Source of the DNA: Nocardioides humi
GTDB taxonomy: Bacteria; Actinomycetota; Actinomycetes; Propionibacteriales; Nocardioidaceae
Assembly (NCBI RefSeq): GCF_006494775.1
Contig: NZ_CP041146.1
Location: 4,278,001 to 4,342,000 of the forward strand
Direction: 5' to 3'
Length of the DNA stretch: 64,000 nucleotides
Below the pieces are notes generated by a model, which saw nothing but the letters and a program-made list of their open reading frames with translations, searched no databases and was not told the origin of the DNA. Positions 1-9,074 of the stretch are shown here, piece by piece (position 1 is the first letter of the stretch; each line of letters opens with the position of its first letter). A program made the position numbers and the translations under genes.

Positions 1-507
1 GCCGGGGTGCTGGGCGAGGAACTTGAGGAGCTCGAACTCCTTGAAGGTGAGGTCGAGCGAGCGGCCGCCGACCTTCGCGGTGTACGTCGCCTCGTCGACC
101 ACGACCTCGCCGGAGCGGATCAGGTGGGCGTCGGGGTCGGCGGCGTCGCGGGCCGCGGTGAGCCGGCCGATGGCCAGCCGGATCCGGGCCTCGAGCTCGG
201 CGGGGCCGCAGGTGTGCAGCACGACGTCGTCCATGCCCCAGTCGTGGTGGACGACGGCGAGACCGCCCTCGGTCACGATGAGGACGACGGGCACGTCGGT
301 GCCGGTCGTGCGGATCAGCCGGCACAGGTCGCGGGCGCCGGCCAGGTCCTGCCGGCCGTCGACCAGCAGCAGGTCCGAGTCGGGCGCGTCGAGCAGGGCG
401 CTGCCCTCGGCGGGCAGGATGCGCACCTGGTGACCGAGCAGCGCCAAGCCGGGCAGCACCTCCGCGGAGGGTTGCAGGGCGCTGGTCAGAAGAAGGAGAG
501 TGCTCAC
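1..507 (-). CDS. glnR: GlnR-like OmpR-type response regulator (partial, 3' end outside window)
   Basis: Transcription factor of the actinobacterial GlnR type, which controls nitrogen-assimilation genes. The visible 169 residues begin [20 protein letters not shown], a GlnR-like opening. They run through an atypical receiver domain (residues about 1-110) into the start of an OmpR/PhoB winged helix ([17 protein letters not shown] at the window edge). The acidic phospho-acceptor pocket looks degenerate, as is usual for GlnR. The GTG start at 507 has GAGGAGG six bases upstream. It is divergent from the MoaD-like gene, so the 130-bp gap should hold both promoters. A GlnR paralogue is the main alternative. 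Confidence 0.8.
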   Translation of the reverse strand, partial: MSTLLLLTSALQPSAEVLPGLALLGHQVRILPAEGSALLDAPDSDLLLVDGRQDLAGARDLCRLIRTTGTDVPVVLIVTEGGLAVVHHDWGMDDVVLHTCGPAELEARIRLAIGRLTAARDAADPDAHLIRSGEVVVDEATYTAKVGGRSLDLTFKEFELLKFLAQHPG

Positions 508-637
508 GCTGGCCTCCTCGTCGGCCCCGCAGGTTGCGCAGGCGCCGTGTCGAGACCGAAACGCAACGCTGGGCCCCGGCCAGTTTCCTGATGGGGGACG
601 ATACCGAAACATGCAGGCAACGGGGAAGGACATCGAG

Positions 638-913
638 GTGAGTGAGACGCAGGTCATCCGGGTCCGGTACTGGGCGGCCGCCCGGGCGGCCGCCGGGATC
701 GCGGAGGAGGAGGTGGCCGTCGCAGGCCCCGTCACCCTCGCCGAGCTGCGGGCCGAGGTGGTCGGCCGTCACCCCGGGACCCGCCTGCCCGACGTCGTGG
801 GCGTCTGCTCGGTGCTGGTCGGGGAGCGCCCGGTCTCCTCGGAGGACCCGGCGGCGGTCGTCGTACGGCCGGGGGACACGGTGGAGTTCCTGCCGCCCTT
901 CGCGGGCGGCTGA
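638..913 (+). CDS. MoaD/ThiS family sulfur-carrier protein
   Basis: Small beta-grasp protein of 91 residues ending in the diagnostic Gly-Gly (FLPPFAGG). In MoaD and ThiS this tail is adenylated and thiocarboxylated to donate sulfur for molybdopterin or thiazole synthesis. The GTG at 638 was chosen because GGGAAGGA lies about 8 bases upstream; an ATG at 611 in the same frame would add nine residues with no clear ribosome site. No MoaE, ThiG or activating enzyme is next to it, so the pathway it feeds cannot be told from this window. Confidence 0.75.
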   Translation: MSETQVIRVRYWAAARAAAGIAEEEVAVAGPVTLAELRAEVVGRHPGTRLPDVVGVCSVLVGERPVSSEDPAAVVVRPGDTVEFLPPFAGG

Positions 914-941
914 GCGGCCCGGGGAGAAGTCGGCCGTCGCC

Positions 942-947
942 TAGACT
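942..947 (+). promoter_or_regulatory. Putative -10 box for the polymerase-like gene
   Basis: TAGACT fits the actinobacterial TANNNT -10 pattern. It lies 49 bases before the GTG at 997, leaving a 5' UTR of about 40 bases that carries GAGGAGAG as ribosome site. No -35 was assigned. Confidence 0.4.
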
Positions 948-996
948 CCGTTCCGCCGTTGTCGGTACGACGACAGCGGACCCGACGAGGAGAGCA

Positions 997-2370
997 GTGC
1001 CGAACCAGACCACCGCGCGACCGCCCACGGCGGCGAGGGGCGACGGCAGCACGGGCGTGGTCGAGCGCCGTGCGGTCACCGTCTTCGTGGTGCTGCTGGC
1101 GATGGTCCTCGCGGCGGCGTCCGCCCGCGGGCCGGTCATGGCGGCGGTCGGGATCGGGTTCGCCGGGTTCGTGGCGGCGCTGGCCATCCTGGGCCGGCAG
1201 CGGATCGCGCTGCTGGCGATGCTGGGCGCCTTCGCGACCGCCCCCATGTACAAGGGCCTGGCGCCGAGCCCGGACACGCCCATCACCCCGACGGACCTGT
1301 TGTTCGGGATCGCGGTGGTGCTGCTCCTGCCGACCGTGATCGGGCGGCCGGTGCGGCTGCCGCTGGGCTACGTCATCGGCATCCTGCTGATCCTGACCAC
1401 GGGCATCCTGTCGACGGTCTTCTCGCCGGCCCCCGTCATCAGCGCGCTGCAGTTCGTGCAGTGGCTGGTCGTCCTGGTCGGCCTGGTGGGGCTGCTGGCG
1501 GTCTGGGCGCCCGGCTGGCGCACGGTCGACCTCCTGCTGTGGGGCTACGTCGCCGGCCACACGCTCAGCGTGGCGTATTCGCCGATCGGCGACTCGATCG
1601 CCGGGCGCAGCGTCGGCCTGACCCACCACCCGAACGCGTTCGGCGAGGCGGGCGTGATGGCGTTCGCCGCGCTGATGTACCTGTGGCGGCGCGGCGAGTC
1701 GGTCTGGTACCGCCTGCTCGTCGCCGGCTGCGCGGCCGCGGCCGTGCTCTCGGTGGTGACCAGTGGCAGCCGTGCGGCGGCGGTGGTGGTCGCCGGCCTG
1801 GTGATCATGGTCCCGTTCGTCGAGCGCTCCGCCGTGAAGGGCTTCGTGCTGGCGCTGACCCTGGCGATCGGGATCGTGGCGCTGCCGCTGCTCCTCGACT
1901 CCGCGGGCGACACCTCCGCGCTGAGCCGGCTCGCCGGCACCGGCGATGCGCTGGTCGCCGACCAGGCCCGGCTCAACGCCCAGAACTTCGGCATCGAGAT
2001 GTTCCTCGAGCACCCGGTGGTGGGGAACGGCTTCGCCGAGGCGATCTACGTCCACAACGTCGTGCTCGCCGTGGCGGCCAGCGTCGGGCTGGTCGGGCTG
2101 ATCGGCTACCTCATGGTGCTCTTCGTGATGGCGCGCCCGATCATCGGCACCCACCCGAACCGCCGGATCGCCTACCTCGCCTGGGCGTTCATCGCGATCA
2201 CGCCGACGGTGCCCGGCCTGGAGGACCGCACCCTGTGGGTGCCGATGGCGCCGGTCATCCTGCTCGCGATGAACATGCGCCGCGAGCGCGACGACGGCGA
2301 CGACGGACCCGACACCGCCGAGCCCCGCCCCGCCATCCCCGCGACCCCAGCGACGGAGACCCACCGATGA
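997..2370 (+). CDS. O-antigen ligase/polymerase-like membrane protein
   Basis: Polytopic membrane protein of 457 residues with about ten hydrophobic segments from residue 25 onward. A long extracytoplasmic stretch around residues 200-340 contains the TGSRAA-like segment (VVTSGSRAAAVVVAG) seen in Wzy/WaaL-type proteins. Such proteins polymerise or ligate lipid-linked oligosaccharides at the outer face of the membrane. The tail is hydrophilic and acidic (RRERDDGDDG). The GTG start follows GAGGAGAG. Its stop overlaps the start of the FkbM methyltransferase (ATGA), so the two are translationally coupled. Polymerase and ligase cannot be separated from sequence alone. Confidence 0.75.
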   Translation: MPNQTTARPPTAARGDGSTGVVERRAVTVFVVLLAMVLAAASARGPVMAAVGIGFAGFVAALAILGRQRIALLAMLGAFATAPMYKGLAPSPDTPITPTDLLFGIAVVLLLPTVIGRPVRLPLGYVIGILLILTTGILSTVFSPAPVISALQFVQWLVVLVGLVGLLAVWAPGWRTVDLLLWGYVAGHTLSVAYSPIGDSIAGRSVGLTHHPNAFGEAGVMAFAALMYLWRRGESVWYRLLVAGCAAAAVLSVVTSGSRAAAVVVAGLVIMVPFVERSAVKGFVLALTLAIGIVALPLLLDSAGDTSALSRLAGTGDALVADQARLNAQNFGIEMFLEHPVVGNGFAEAIYVHNVVLAVAASVGLVGLIGYLMVLFVMARPIIGTHPNRRIAYLAWAFIAITPTVPGLEDRTLWVPMAPVILLAMNMRRERDDGDDGPDTAEPRPAIPATPATETHR

Positions 2371-3116
2371 GCAACGGCCCCGACCAGAGCCTGAGGAACC
2401 GCCTGCGGGAGCGCGCCAAGCTCGCCGTCCGCGGCGGCCTGCACCGCCTCGACCTCGACGTGAGCCGCGGCGTCTTCACCCGCCAGGTCGCCCGCACCCT
2501 GGAGTCGCGCGGGATCGACACCGTGCTCGACGTCGGCGCCAACGTCGGCCAGTACGCCCTCGGCCTGCGGCGCTCGGGGTACGCCGGCCGGATCGTCAGC
2601 TGCGAGCCCCTCTCGGGCGCGTACGCCGAGCTCGCCCGCCGCGCCGCGAAGGACCCGCACTGGCACACCGTCGACGCCGCGGTCGGTCGCGCGCCCGGCG
2701 AGACCGACATCAACGTCGCCGCGAACTCGTACTCCTCCTCGATCCTCGACATGACCCAGGCCCACCTCGACGGCGCGCCCGACTCGGCGTACGTCGCGGT
2801 CGAGCGGGTCGAGGTCACCACGGTCGTCGACCTGGTCGAGCGGTTCGCCGTCGACCCGGCCCGGACCCTGCTGAAGATCGACACCCAGGGCTACGAGGCC
2901 GAGGTGCTGGCGGGCGCGGGCGATCTCGTCGGCCGCTTCGACGGCCTCCAGCTGGAGGTGTCCTTCGTGGAGCTCTACGAGGGCCAGCAGCTCGCCGAGC
3001 AGACCGTGGGCGTCCTGCGCGAGCACGGCTACCGGCTGCAGAGCCTCGAGACCGGCTTCTCCGACCCGACCGGGCGCCTGCTGCAGTGCGACGTCCTCGT
3101 GGTCCGCGACCGCTGA
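2367..3116 (+). CDS. FkbM family methyltransferase
   Basis: SAM-dependent O-methyltransferase of 249 residues in the FkbM family, which often methylates sugars. Motif I is LDVGANVGQYA (about residue 53). The FkbM signature LLKIDTQGYEAEVLAGA is near residue 170. The ATG at 2367 overlaps the stop of the membrane protein upstream. Both neighbours point to modification of a glycan or its precursor. A second FkbM-like gene lies at 12300. Confidence 0.85.
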   Translation: MSNGPDQSLRNRLRERAKLAVRGGLHRLDLDVSRGVFTRQVARTLESRGIDTVLDVGANVGQYALGLRRSGYAGRIVSCEPLSGAYAELARRAAKDPHWHTVDAAVGRAPGETDINVAANSYSSSILDMTQAHLDGAPDSAYVAVERVEVTTVVDLVERFAVDPARTLLKIDTQGYEAEVLAGAGDLVGRFDGLQLEVSFVELYEGQQLAEQTVGVLREHGYRLQSLETGFSDPTGRLLQCDVLVVRDR

Positions 3117-3154
3117 CCTCCCACCCCGCTCCCCCCACCGACAGGAGACACCCC

Positions 3155-3868
3155 GTGGCACGTTCCCTCCAGGGCGCTCTGGCCAGCTTCCGGATCAGGT
3201 CCAAGGTCGCGATCGCGAAGGTCGGCGTCGACAGCCGTCGCCTCGACACCCTGGTCAACCTCCCGAAGATCGAGACCTGGCGCCGCGAGCACGTCCCGGA
3301 CGGCACCCCCGCCTTCGCCGAGCGCACGGAGATGTACGACCACGTCCACGCGCAGCTGATCGGCGAGGCGGCGATCGACTACCTGGAGTTCGGCGTCTTC
3401 CAGGGCGACTCGATCCGGCACTGGGCCGGGCTGAACCAGAACCCCGAGTCCCGGTTCTACGGCTTCGACTCCTTCGAGGGCCTGCCCGAGGACTGGAAGC
3501 GCTTCGACGGCCAGATGGTCAAGGCGCACTTCGACGTCGACGGCGCGCTGCCCGACATCGACGACGACCGGGTCTCGTTCGTGCCGGGCTGGTTCCAGAG
3601 GACGGTGGACCCGTTCCTGGAGAAGTTCGAGCCCCGCGGCCAGCTGGTCGTCCACGTGGACTCCGACCTCTACTCCTCGGCGCTCTACGTCCTCACCCGG
3701 CTCGACGCGCTGCTGGTGCCGGGCACGATCGTGGTCTTCGACGAGTTCTCCTCGGTGCTCAACGAGTTCCAGGCGCTCGACAACTACTGCTCGGCCTACA
3801 TGCGCGAGTACGACGTGCTCGCCTCGGCCTGGCACTACTTCGGTCACCTCGCCATCCGGATGCGCTGA
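3155..3868 (+). CDS. TylF/MycF-like class I methyltransferase
   Basis: Protein of 237 residues resembling the macrocin O-methyltransferase (TylF) family of metal- and SAM-dependent sugar methyltransferases. The SAM region is YLEFGVFQGDSIRHW, with YGFDSFEGLPEDW next. Acidic residues in VVHVDSDLYSSALYVL and VVFDEFSS are where this family binds metal. The GTG start has ACAGGAGA upstream. It is the last gene of the 997-3868 operon and is followed by a strong hairpin. The acceptor sugar cannot be told. Confidence 0.8.
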   Translation: MARSLQGALASFRIRSKVAIAKVGVDSRRLDTLVNLPKIETWRREHVPDGTPAFAERTEMYDHVHAQLIGEAAIDYLEFGVFQGDSIRHWAGLNQNPESRFYGFDSFEGLPEDWKRFDGQMVKAHFDVDGALPDIDDDRVSFVPGWFQRTVDPFLEKFEPRGQLVVHVDSDLYSSALYVLTRLDALLVPGTIVVFDEFSSVLNEFQALDNYCSAYMREYDVLASAWHYFGHLAIRMR

Positions 3869-3906
3869 GCGCACGGGACGCGGACCGCGACACGGAGACG
3901 GAGACA

Positions 3907-3942
3907 CAGAGAGCCCCGGACCGCTCGGTCCGGGGCTCTCTG
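3907..3942. terminator. Strong bidirectional terminator-like hairpin
   Basis: Sixteen-base perfect stem (3907-3922 with 3927-3942) around a 4-base loop, placed between the convergent genes ending at 3868 and 3964. There is no T tract, which is common in high-GC actinobacteria. The symmetry would let it serve both strands. Confidence 0.8.
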
Positions 3943-3963
3943 CGCAGGTCGGGTGCCGCAGGC

Positions 3964-4671
3964 TCAGGCGACGTCGGCCTCGGCCGCCGGGGCGGCGTAC
4001 CGCTGGGTGGCGAGCTCGGGCGCGTGCAGCCGGCGAGGGCGCGGCTCGGCGAGACGCATGGCCTTCTCGTAGCTCATCGGCTTGCGAAGGCCGAAGGTGA
4101 TCAGCACCGTGTGGAACAGGATCATGAAGTCCAGGCGGAGGCTGGGGGCGGTCGCCGTGCGCAGGGAGTACGCCGACTCCAGGGCCAGGCGCTGGTGGTC
4201 GTCGATGCCGTGGCGGCCGATCAGCTGGGGGAGACCGGTCAGGCCGGCCGGCGTGACCCAGCGGGAGTCGATGTCGCCGTGCTGCTCGCTCAGGGCGTCG
4301 CGGACGACCTGGGTGAGCGGCCGGGCGCCCACGATGCTCATCTCACCGCGCAGGACGTGGACGAACTGCGGGATCTCGTTGAGCCCCAGCCGGTCCAGCA
4401 GTCGCCCGATCGGCGTGTAGAGCGGCGAGTCCGGCGGCGTGTTGAGGAAGCGACCGGCCTCGACCGGGGCGACCACCTTGTTGGCGTCGGGCACCATCAC
4501 CCGCAGCTTCACCATCTCGATGGCGGTGCCGGGCCCCACCCAGCGCCGCGACCTGTAGAAGATCGGTCGACCGGAGAGCACCAGCACGGCGAGCGCGGAG
4601 AGGGCCACGACAGGCACCCACACCACGGCGGCCGCGCAGATGACGACGACGTCGAACGCGCGCTTCTTCAC
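3964..4671 (-). CDS. Undecaprenyl-phosphate sugar-1-phosphate transferase (bacterial sugar transferase)
   Basis: Initiating transferase of 235 residues that would load the first sugar-1-phosphate onto undecaprenyl phosphate at the inner membrane face. It is the short form with one N-terminal hydrophobic segment (residues about 7-32) and a cytoplasmic catalytic domain. Family motifs: KKRAFDVVV at the N-terminus, FYRSRRWVG, EMVKLRVM, then LNEIPQFVHVLRGEMSIVGARP, which corresponds to the usual LPQxxNVLxGxMSxVGPRP. The residue before RP is Ala, not the usual Pro. The GTG start has GGAGGT upstream. It probably starts one of the polysaccharides made by this region. Confidence 0.85.
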   Translation of the reverse strand: MKKRAFDVVVICAAAVVWVPVVALSALAVLVLSGRPIFYRSRRWVGPGTAIEMVKLRVMVPDANKVVAPVEAGRFLNTPPDSPLYTPIGRLLDRLGLNEIPQFVHVLRGEMSIVGARPLTQVVRDALSEQHGDIDSRWVTPAGLTGLPQLIGRHGIDDHQRLALESAYSLRTATAPSLRLDFMILFHTVLITFGLRKPMSYEKAMRLAEPRPRRLHAPELATQRYAAPAAEADVA

Positions 4672-4761
4672 CCGTAACCTCCACCAGAAATGTGTCCCCG
4701 AATGCGGGTGAGGCGATCCCGCGAACCTCTCAACGACCGAGTGGCCGAGGAGATACGTGTC

Positions 4762-5997
4762 TCACGCGAACTTTGTGAGGGATCGCCGATCACCCACCCT
4801 CAGCACCACCCCGGCCTGGTCGGCCAGCAGCCGCTCGAAGCGGGTCGCGCAGCCCTCGAGGGCGAACTCCTGCTCGGCCAGGTCGCGAGACGCCTCGCCG
4901 AGCTCGGCGCGCAGCTCGGCGTCGTCCAGGACGCGGCTGATCCAGGCCGCGGCGTCGGCGAGCGAGCCGTCGGCCGGCGGCAGCACCAGTCCGCCGGCCT
5001 TCGTCACCAGCGCCGAGGCGAGGTTCTCGCCCGGCATCAGGCCCAGCACCGGCCGTCCGGCGCACAGATAGGACAGCGTCTTCGACGGCACCGAGAAGGC
5101 GCCCGCCTCCTGCTCCAGCAGCACGACGAGCACGTCGCCGCTGCCGAGGACCTCCGGCAGCCGGTCGTAGGGCTGGAACGGCAGCAGCGTGACGGGTACG
5201 TCGAGTCTGTCGGCCTCGTCCCGGAGCACCTCGACCGCGGGCCCCTCGTTGACGACCACCAGCCGCACCGGCTTCCCGGCGTCGTGCACTGCCCGCGCCA
5301 GGCGGACGAGCAGGGCCGGGTTGTGCTTGAGGCCGAGGGTGCCGGAGTAGACCAGCGTCGCGACGTCGTCGAGCTCGTGCTCGACGGCCCAGTCGTTCTT
5401 GCGGGGGGTCGGCACGATCTCGTCGAGCGGCGCCCAGTTCGGGATGACCGTGACCTTGTCCGCCGTACCCCACTCCTCGTGGACCGGCACGAAGGACGGC
5501 GCGATCACCACGATCGCGGACGCCCGCCGCGAGCACCAGCGCTCGGCGACCTCGAACGCCCACGCCACGAAGGCGAACCGCCTCGGCAGCTTGCTGCCGG
5601 TGAACGAGCGCACCGCGACGGCGTACACGTCCTGGTGCCACAGCACCCACGGCCGGCGGAGCACGGCCATCACGAACGCGAAGATCACCAGCGTCGGGAT
5701 CTGCACGTTCGAGAGCATCACGATGTCGGCGTCCACGCGGCGGACGTGGCGCACCAGCTCGACGCCGCGGCGGACCTCGCGCAGCAGCCGCTGCGCCAGC
5801 CGCTGGTTGTCGACCGGCTTCGCGCCCCCGATGGCCTCGAAGGTGATCCGCTCGCCCGGGTTCGCGGCGAGGCGTCCCTTGCCGCAGACGTAGCCCTCGA
5901 CGTAGGAGTGCGTCACGTCGTGCCCCCGCCGTGCCAGGTCGCGGCTGAGCTCGGCCTGGAACGGGTGGCCGCTGTGGTCGTGGACGAGGATGCGCAC
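4762..5997 (-). CDS. Glycosyltransferase family 4, WbuB-like
   Basis: GT-B fold retaining glycosyltransferase of 411 residues. The N-terminal half starts MRILVHDHSGHPFQAELS. The C-terminal donor domain carries VYSGTLGLKHNP (about residue 245) and the sugar-nucleotide contact region PSKTLSYLCAGRPVLGL (about residue 330). The GTG start has only a weak purine stretch upstream. It lies between the sugar transferase and the GME-like epimerase on the same strand, which fits an assembly operon read from 6997 to 3964. Confidence 0.8.
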   Translation of the reverse strand: MRILVHDHSGHPFQAELSRDLARRGHDVTHSYVEGYVCGKGRLAANPGERITFEAIGGAKPVDNQRLAQRLLREVRRGVELVRHVRRVDADIVMLSNVQIPTLVIFAFVMAVLRRPWVLWHQDVYAVAVRSFTGSKLPRRFAFVAWAFEVAERWCSRRASAIVVIAPSFVPVHEEWGTADKVTVIPNWAPLDEIVPTPRKNDWAVEHELDDVATLVYSGTLGLKHNPALLVRLARAVHDAGKPVRLVVVNEGPAVEVLRDEADRLDVPVTLLPFQPYDRLPEVLGSGDVLVVLLEQEAGAFSVPSKTLSYLCAGRPVLGLMPGENLASALVTKAGGLVLPPADGSLADAAAWISRVLDDAELRAELGEASRDLAEQEFALEGCATRFERLLADQAGVVLRVGDRRSLTKFA

Positions 5998-6013
5998 CGT
6001 GCCGGGTCCCGTC

Positions 6014-6997
6014 TCAGCCCTGCGCGCGCTTGACCTGGTCGTAGACCCAGGCGTAGGTCTTGGCGAGCCCGTCGGCGAGGCTGATCGACGGCTCCCAGCC
6101 GAAGACCTCGTTGATCATCGTGTTGTCGGAGTTGCGGCCCCGCACGCCCTGCGGCGCGGAGAGGTCGTACTTCCGCTCGCACTTGATGCCGGCGATCTCC
6201 TCGACGATCGAGTAGAGCTGGTTGATCGACACCAGCTCGGCGGAGCCCAGGTTGATCGGGTCCTCCAGGTCGCTGGCCAGGATCATCTGCGAGCCCTTGA
6301 CGCAGTCGTCGATGTACATGAACGACCGGGTCTGCTCGCCGTCGCCCCAGATCTCGAGCTCGTGCCTGCCGGAGATGACCGCCTCCGCGATCTTGCGGCA
6401 CACCGCCGCCGGCGCCTTCTCACGGCCGCCCGTCCAGGTGCCCTCCGGGCCGTAGACGTTGTGGTAGCGCGCCACCCGCGTGGTCAGGCCGAAGTCCTCC
6501 CGGAAGTGGCGGGCCATCCGCTCGGTGAAGAGCTTCTCCCAGCCGTAGCCGTCCTCCGGCATCGCCGGGTAGGCGTCGGACTCCTTGAGCGCCGTGACCG
6601 AGGTGTCGGTCTGCTTGTCGGCCGCGTAGACGCAGGCCGAGGAGGAGTAGAAGTAGCGCTCGACGTCGTACTTGTCCGCCGCCTGGAGCATGTGGGTGCT
6701 GGTCAGCACCGTCAGCATGCACAGCGCCTTGTTGTTCTCGATGAAGCCCATGCCGCCCATGTCGGCGGCCAGCATGTAGACCTCGCGGGCGCCCTTCGTG
6801 GCGTCCTCCGCGTGCTCGAGCAGGGACAGGTCCGCGACGCCGTTCTGGGCGTCCGGGTGCACCTGGTACCACTCGTCGAGCGGCTTGACGTCCACCGACC
6901 GGACCGTCTTGCCCTGGGCAAGGAGATCGGCGACGAGGTGACCTCCGATGAAACCGCCACCACCGGCAACGAGAACATCAACTGGGCCCGAGTTCAT
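6014..6997 (-). CDS. GDP-mannose 3,5-epimerase-like NAD-dependent epimerase
   Basis: Extended short-chain dehydrogenase of 327 residues. The NAD site is GGGGFIGGHL near the N-terminus. The segment ADMGGMGFIENN is characteristic of GDP-mannose 3,5-epimerase, and YGWEKLFTER supplies the catalytic Tyr-Lys pair. The known reaction gives GDP-L-galactose or GDP-L-gulose from GDP-D-mannose. The ATG at 6997 was chosen because GAGGAG sits five bases upstream; a GTG two codons earlier would touch that site. Two GDP-mannose dehydratase-like genes lie nearby, consistent with rare GDP-linked sugars. Confidence 0.8.
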   Translation of the reverse strand: MNSGPVDVLVAGGGGFIGGHLVADLLAQGKTVRSVDVKPLDEWYQVHPDAQNGVADLSLLEHAEDATKGAREVYMLAADMGGMGFIENNKALCMLTVLTSTHMLQAADKYDVERYFYSSSACVYAADKQTDTSVTALKESDAYPAMPEDGYGWEKLFTERMARHFREDFGLTTRVARYHNVYGPEGTWTGGREKAPAAVCRKIAEAVISGRHELEIWGDGEQTRSFMYIDDCVKGSQMILASDLEDPINLGSAELVSINQLYSIVEEIAGIKCERKYDLSAPQGVRGRNSDNTMINEVFGWEPSISLADGLAKTYAWVYDQVKRAQG

Positions 6998-7125
6998 GCG
7001 CACTCCTCATCGTCGTTCCGCCCCCCAGCGTTGCCTGACCAACGAGACGTCGCCGGGTGCGTCACGGGTGTTCGTCCCCCATTCCCAGGACGAAGCTGGA
7101 AACGGGTGATCGCCGGCCCGGTCAG

Positions 7126-7131
7126 TACAGT
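7126..7131 (+). promoter_or_regulatory. -10 box for a leaderless start at 7138
   Basis: TACAGT ends six bases before the GTG at 7138, the spacing expected when transcription begins at the start codon. There is no ribosome site upstream of that GTG. Confidence 0.55.
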
Positions 7132-7137
7132 GGCGGC

Positions 7138-8121
7138 GTGCGTACCGCCCTCGTCACCGGTGTCGCGGGGCAGGACGGGATCTACCTCGCGCGCTCGCTC
7201 CGCGGCGCCGGGACCGCCGTCGTGGGGACCGTCGCCCCCGGCTTCGCCGCCGACGACCCCCGCCTCGGCTACCTCGACGGCGTCGACCTGCACCCGCTCG
7301 ACGTACGGGACGGGGCGGCGCTCGAGGCGCTGGTCGCCGCGGTCGCGCCGGACGAGGTCTACAACCTCGCCGCGCTCAGCTCGGTCGGGCGCAGCTGGGA
7401 GGAGCCGGAGCGGACGGCGGCGACCAATGCGGCGCCCGTCGAGCACCTCGTCGCCGCGCTGCTGCGGCTGCGGGCCGAGCGCGGCCGGGACGCCCGGCTG
7501 TTCCAGGCCTCCTCCGCCGAGGCGCACGGCGGCGCCGCCGACAGCCCCTACGCCCGGGCCAAGGCCGCCGCCGACGAGGTGGTCCGGCGGGCCCGGGCCG
7601 ACCACGACCTGTTCGCGGTGTGCGGGGTGCTGCACAACCACGAGAGCCCGCTGCGGTCGACGCGGTTCGTCACCCGGAAGATCACCCGGGGCGCGGCCGA
7701 GATCGCGCTCGGGCGCCGGGAGACGCTCAGCCTCGGCAACCTCGACGTCCGACGCGACTGGGGCTTCGCCGGCGAGTACGTCGAGGCGATGCGGCTCCAG
7801 CTCGCCCACGACGTCCCGCTCGACCTGCCGATCGGCACCGGCCGGGCGCACACCCTGCAGGACCTGCTGGAGCGGGCGTTCGCCGCGGCCGGGCTGGGGG
7901 CTCCCGGCGACCGGGTCGTGCAGGATCCCGCACTGCTCCGACCCTCGGACACGACGGCGTTCGTCGCGGACCCCGAGCCGGCGGCGGCCGCGCTGGGCTG
8001 GCGGGCGCTGGTCGGCTTCGACGCACTGGTCGAGCACATGGTGGCGGTCGACCTCGAGCGGCTGCGCAGCGGCGTACCGGAGTCGGTCGGCTACCTGACG
8101 CCCGCCGGGATCGTCGCCTGA
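7138..8121 (+). CDS. GDP-mannose 4,6-dehydratase paralogue (NAD-dependent epimerase/dehydratase)
   Basis: Extended SDR of 327 residues closest to GDP-mannose 4,6-dehydratase. It has TGVAGQDGIYLARSL at the nucleotide site and the Gmd-type stretches NHESPLRSTRFVTRKITRG and RRDWGFAGEYVEAM. The catalytic set is kept in altered form: SSAEAHG in place of TSEMFG, and YxxxK in SPYARAK. The Arg/Ser-rich loop after the first beta strands (GLVRRSST in true Gmd) is missing. Substrate or product may therefore differ from the Gmd at 10175. It is divergent from the GME-like gene. The start is inferred to be leaderless. Confidence 0.75.
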   Translation: MRTALVTGVAGQDGIYLARSLRGAGTAVVGTVAPGFAADDPRLGYLDGVDLHPLDVRDGAALEALVAAVAPDEVYNLAALSSVGRSWEEPERTAATNAAPVEHLVAALLRLRAERGRDARLFQASSAEAHGGAADSPYARAKAAADEVVRRARADHDLFAVCGVLHNHESPLRSTRFVTRKITRGAAEIALGRRETLSLGNLDVRRDWGFAGEYVEAMRLQLAHDVPLDLPIGTGRAHTLQDLLERAFAAAGLGAPGDRVVQDPALLRPSDTTAFVADPEPAAAALGWRALVGFDALVEHMVAVDLERLRSGVPESVGYLTPAGIVA

Positions 8122-8133
8122 CTCAGAACGAGC

Positions 8134-9024
8134 TCAGCCCTTGCGGGCCCGGACGTCCAACACGATCCGCGGCGCCAGCCGGCTCGCGACCGCCTTGTCG
8201 AGCAGCCACGAGGCGGGGCCGATGGTCCACTGCGGCGGGTTCATCGACGCGAAGTAGGCGCGCGAGGTCAGCGTGTAGCGCAGCCTGGGCTCGGCGACGA
8301 CGTCGACGAAGCCGAGCCGGTGCAGCTGCGCGGTGATGCTGCGCCGGGTGTGCAGGATCCAGTGGTGCTGGGCGATCCGGCGGTCCGGGACCTTGGCGAC
8401 CCGGCCACCGGTGAGGTTCTTGACGCGCAGCGCCGCCTCGTCGGCCGCGGTCCAGTGGGGCGTCTGCAGGAAGAGCACGCCGCCCGGCCGCAGCATCGTG
8501 CGCACCTCCGTCAGCAGCTGGTCGCCGTCGGGCACGTGGGCCAGGACGCACCACAGCGTGGCGGCGTCGACGTCCTCGACGTGGCCGAGGTCCTCCAGGA
8601 CGCCGAGGTCCAGGTCGACGTCGTACCGCTCCTTGGCGAGCTCGACGGCGCCCTTGGCGATCTCGTTGCCGGTGACGGCGAAGCCGCCCTCGTCGCGGGC
8701 CAGGCTCAGGAAGTGGCCGTCGCCCGCGCCGACGTCGTAGATCACAGGGGCGTCGGCCGTGCGGGGCAGGGCGCCGCGGATCCAGGAGATCGCCTCGCGC
8801 CAGGCCTCGGGGCCGGCCTGCTCGCGCTTGATGTCGACCCAGTCGCTGTAGCCCTCGGCGGTCAGCTCGGTCTGGAGCTCGATCGCCTCCTGCCGCTCGG
8901 CCGCCTCGTGGTCGGCCCAGTAGTGGACCCCGCAGTCGCGGCACGCGGTGATCTGCCGTCCGGTGGCGCCGGAGGCGGGGCCGGTGCGGACACGGGTACC
9001 GGCGCAGGCCGGGCAAGCGGGCAT
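8134..9024 (-). CDS. Class I SAM methyltransferase with N-terminal zinc ribbon
   Basis: Methyltransferase of 296 residues. An N-terminal CPAC...CRDC pair (residues about 4-32) makes a small zinc ribbon. A Rossmann domain follows with motif I IYDVGAGDGHFLSLA (about residue 94) and MLRPGGVLFLQTPHW (post-motif region). This layout is common among methyltransferases in polysaccharide and deoxysugar clusters. GGAGG lies five bases before the ATG. It is convergent with the Gmd paralogue, with only 12 bases between stops. The acceptor is unknown. Confidence 0.75.
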   Translation of the reverse strand: MPACPACAGTRVRTGPASGATGRQITACRDCGVHYWADHEAAERQEAIELQTELTAEGYSDWVDIKREQAGPEAWREAISWIRGALPRTADAPVIYDVGAGDGHFLSLARDEGGFAVTGNEIAKGAVELAKERYDVDLDLGVLEDLGHVEDVDAATLWCVLAHVPDGDQLLTEVRTMLRPGGVLFLQTPHWTAADEAALRVKNLTGGRVAKVPDRRIAQHHWILHTRRSITAQLHRLGFVDVVAEPRLRYTLTSRAYFASMNPPQWTIGPASWLLDKAVASRLAPRIVLDVRARKG

Positions 9025-9074
9025 CGGGTCCTCCGGGGCTGGGGTGGTCGGGGCAAGGGTAGGGCGTGCGGCGG

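Noticed and set aside
769..2364. Long open frame (531 codons) on the minus strand across the polymerase-like gene
   Set aside because: High-GC shadow: it is rich in Arg, His, Asp and Gln-type repeats with no family features, while the plus strand encodes a clear membrane protein.
4690..8098. Two long plus-strand open frames (447 and 702 codons) over the GT4, epimerase and dehydratase genes
   Set aside because: Mirror frames of genuine genes. Their translations show no domain and have the composition typical of GC-rich antisense frames.
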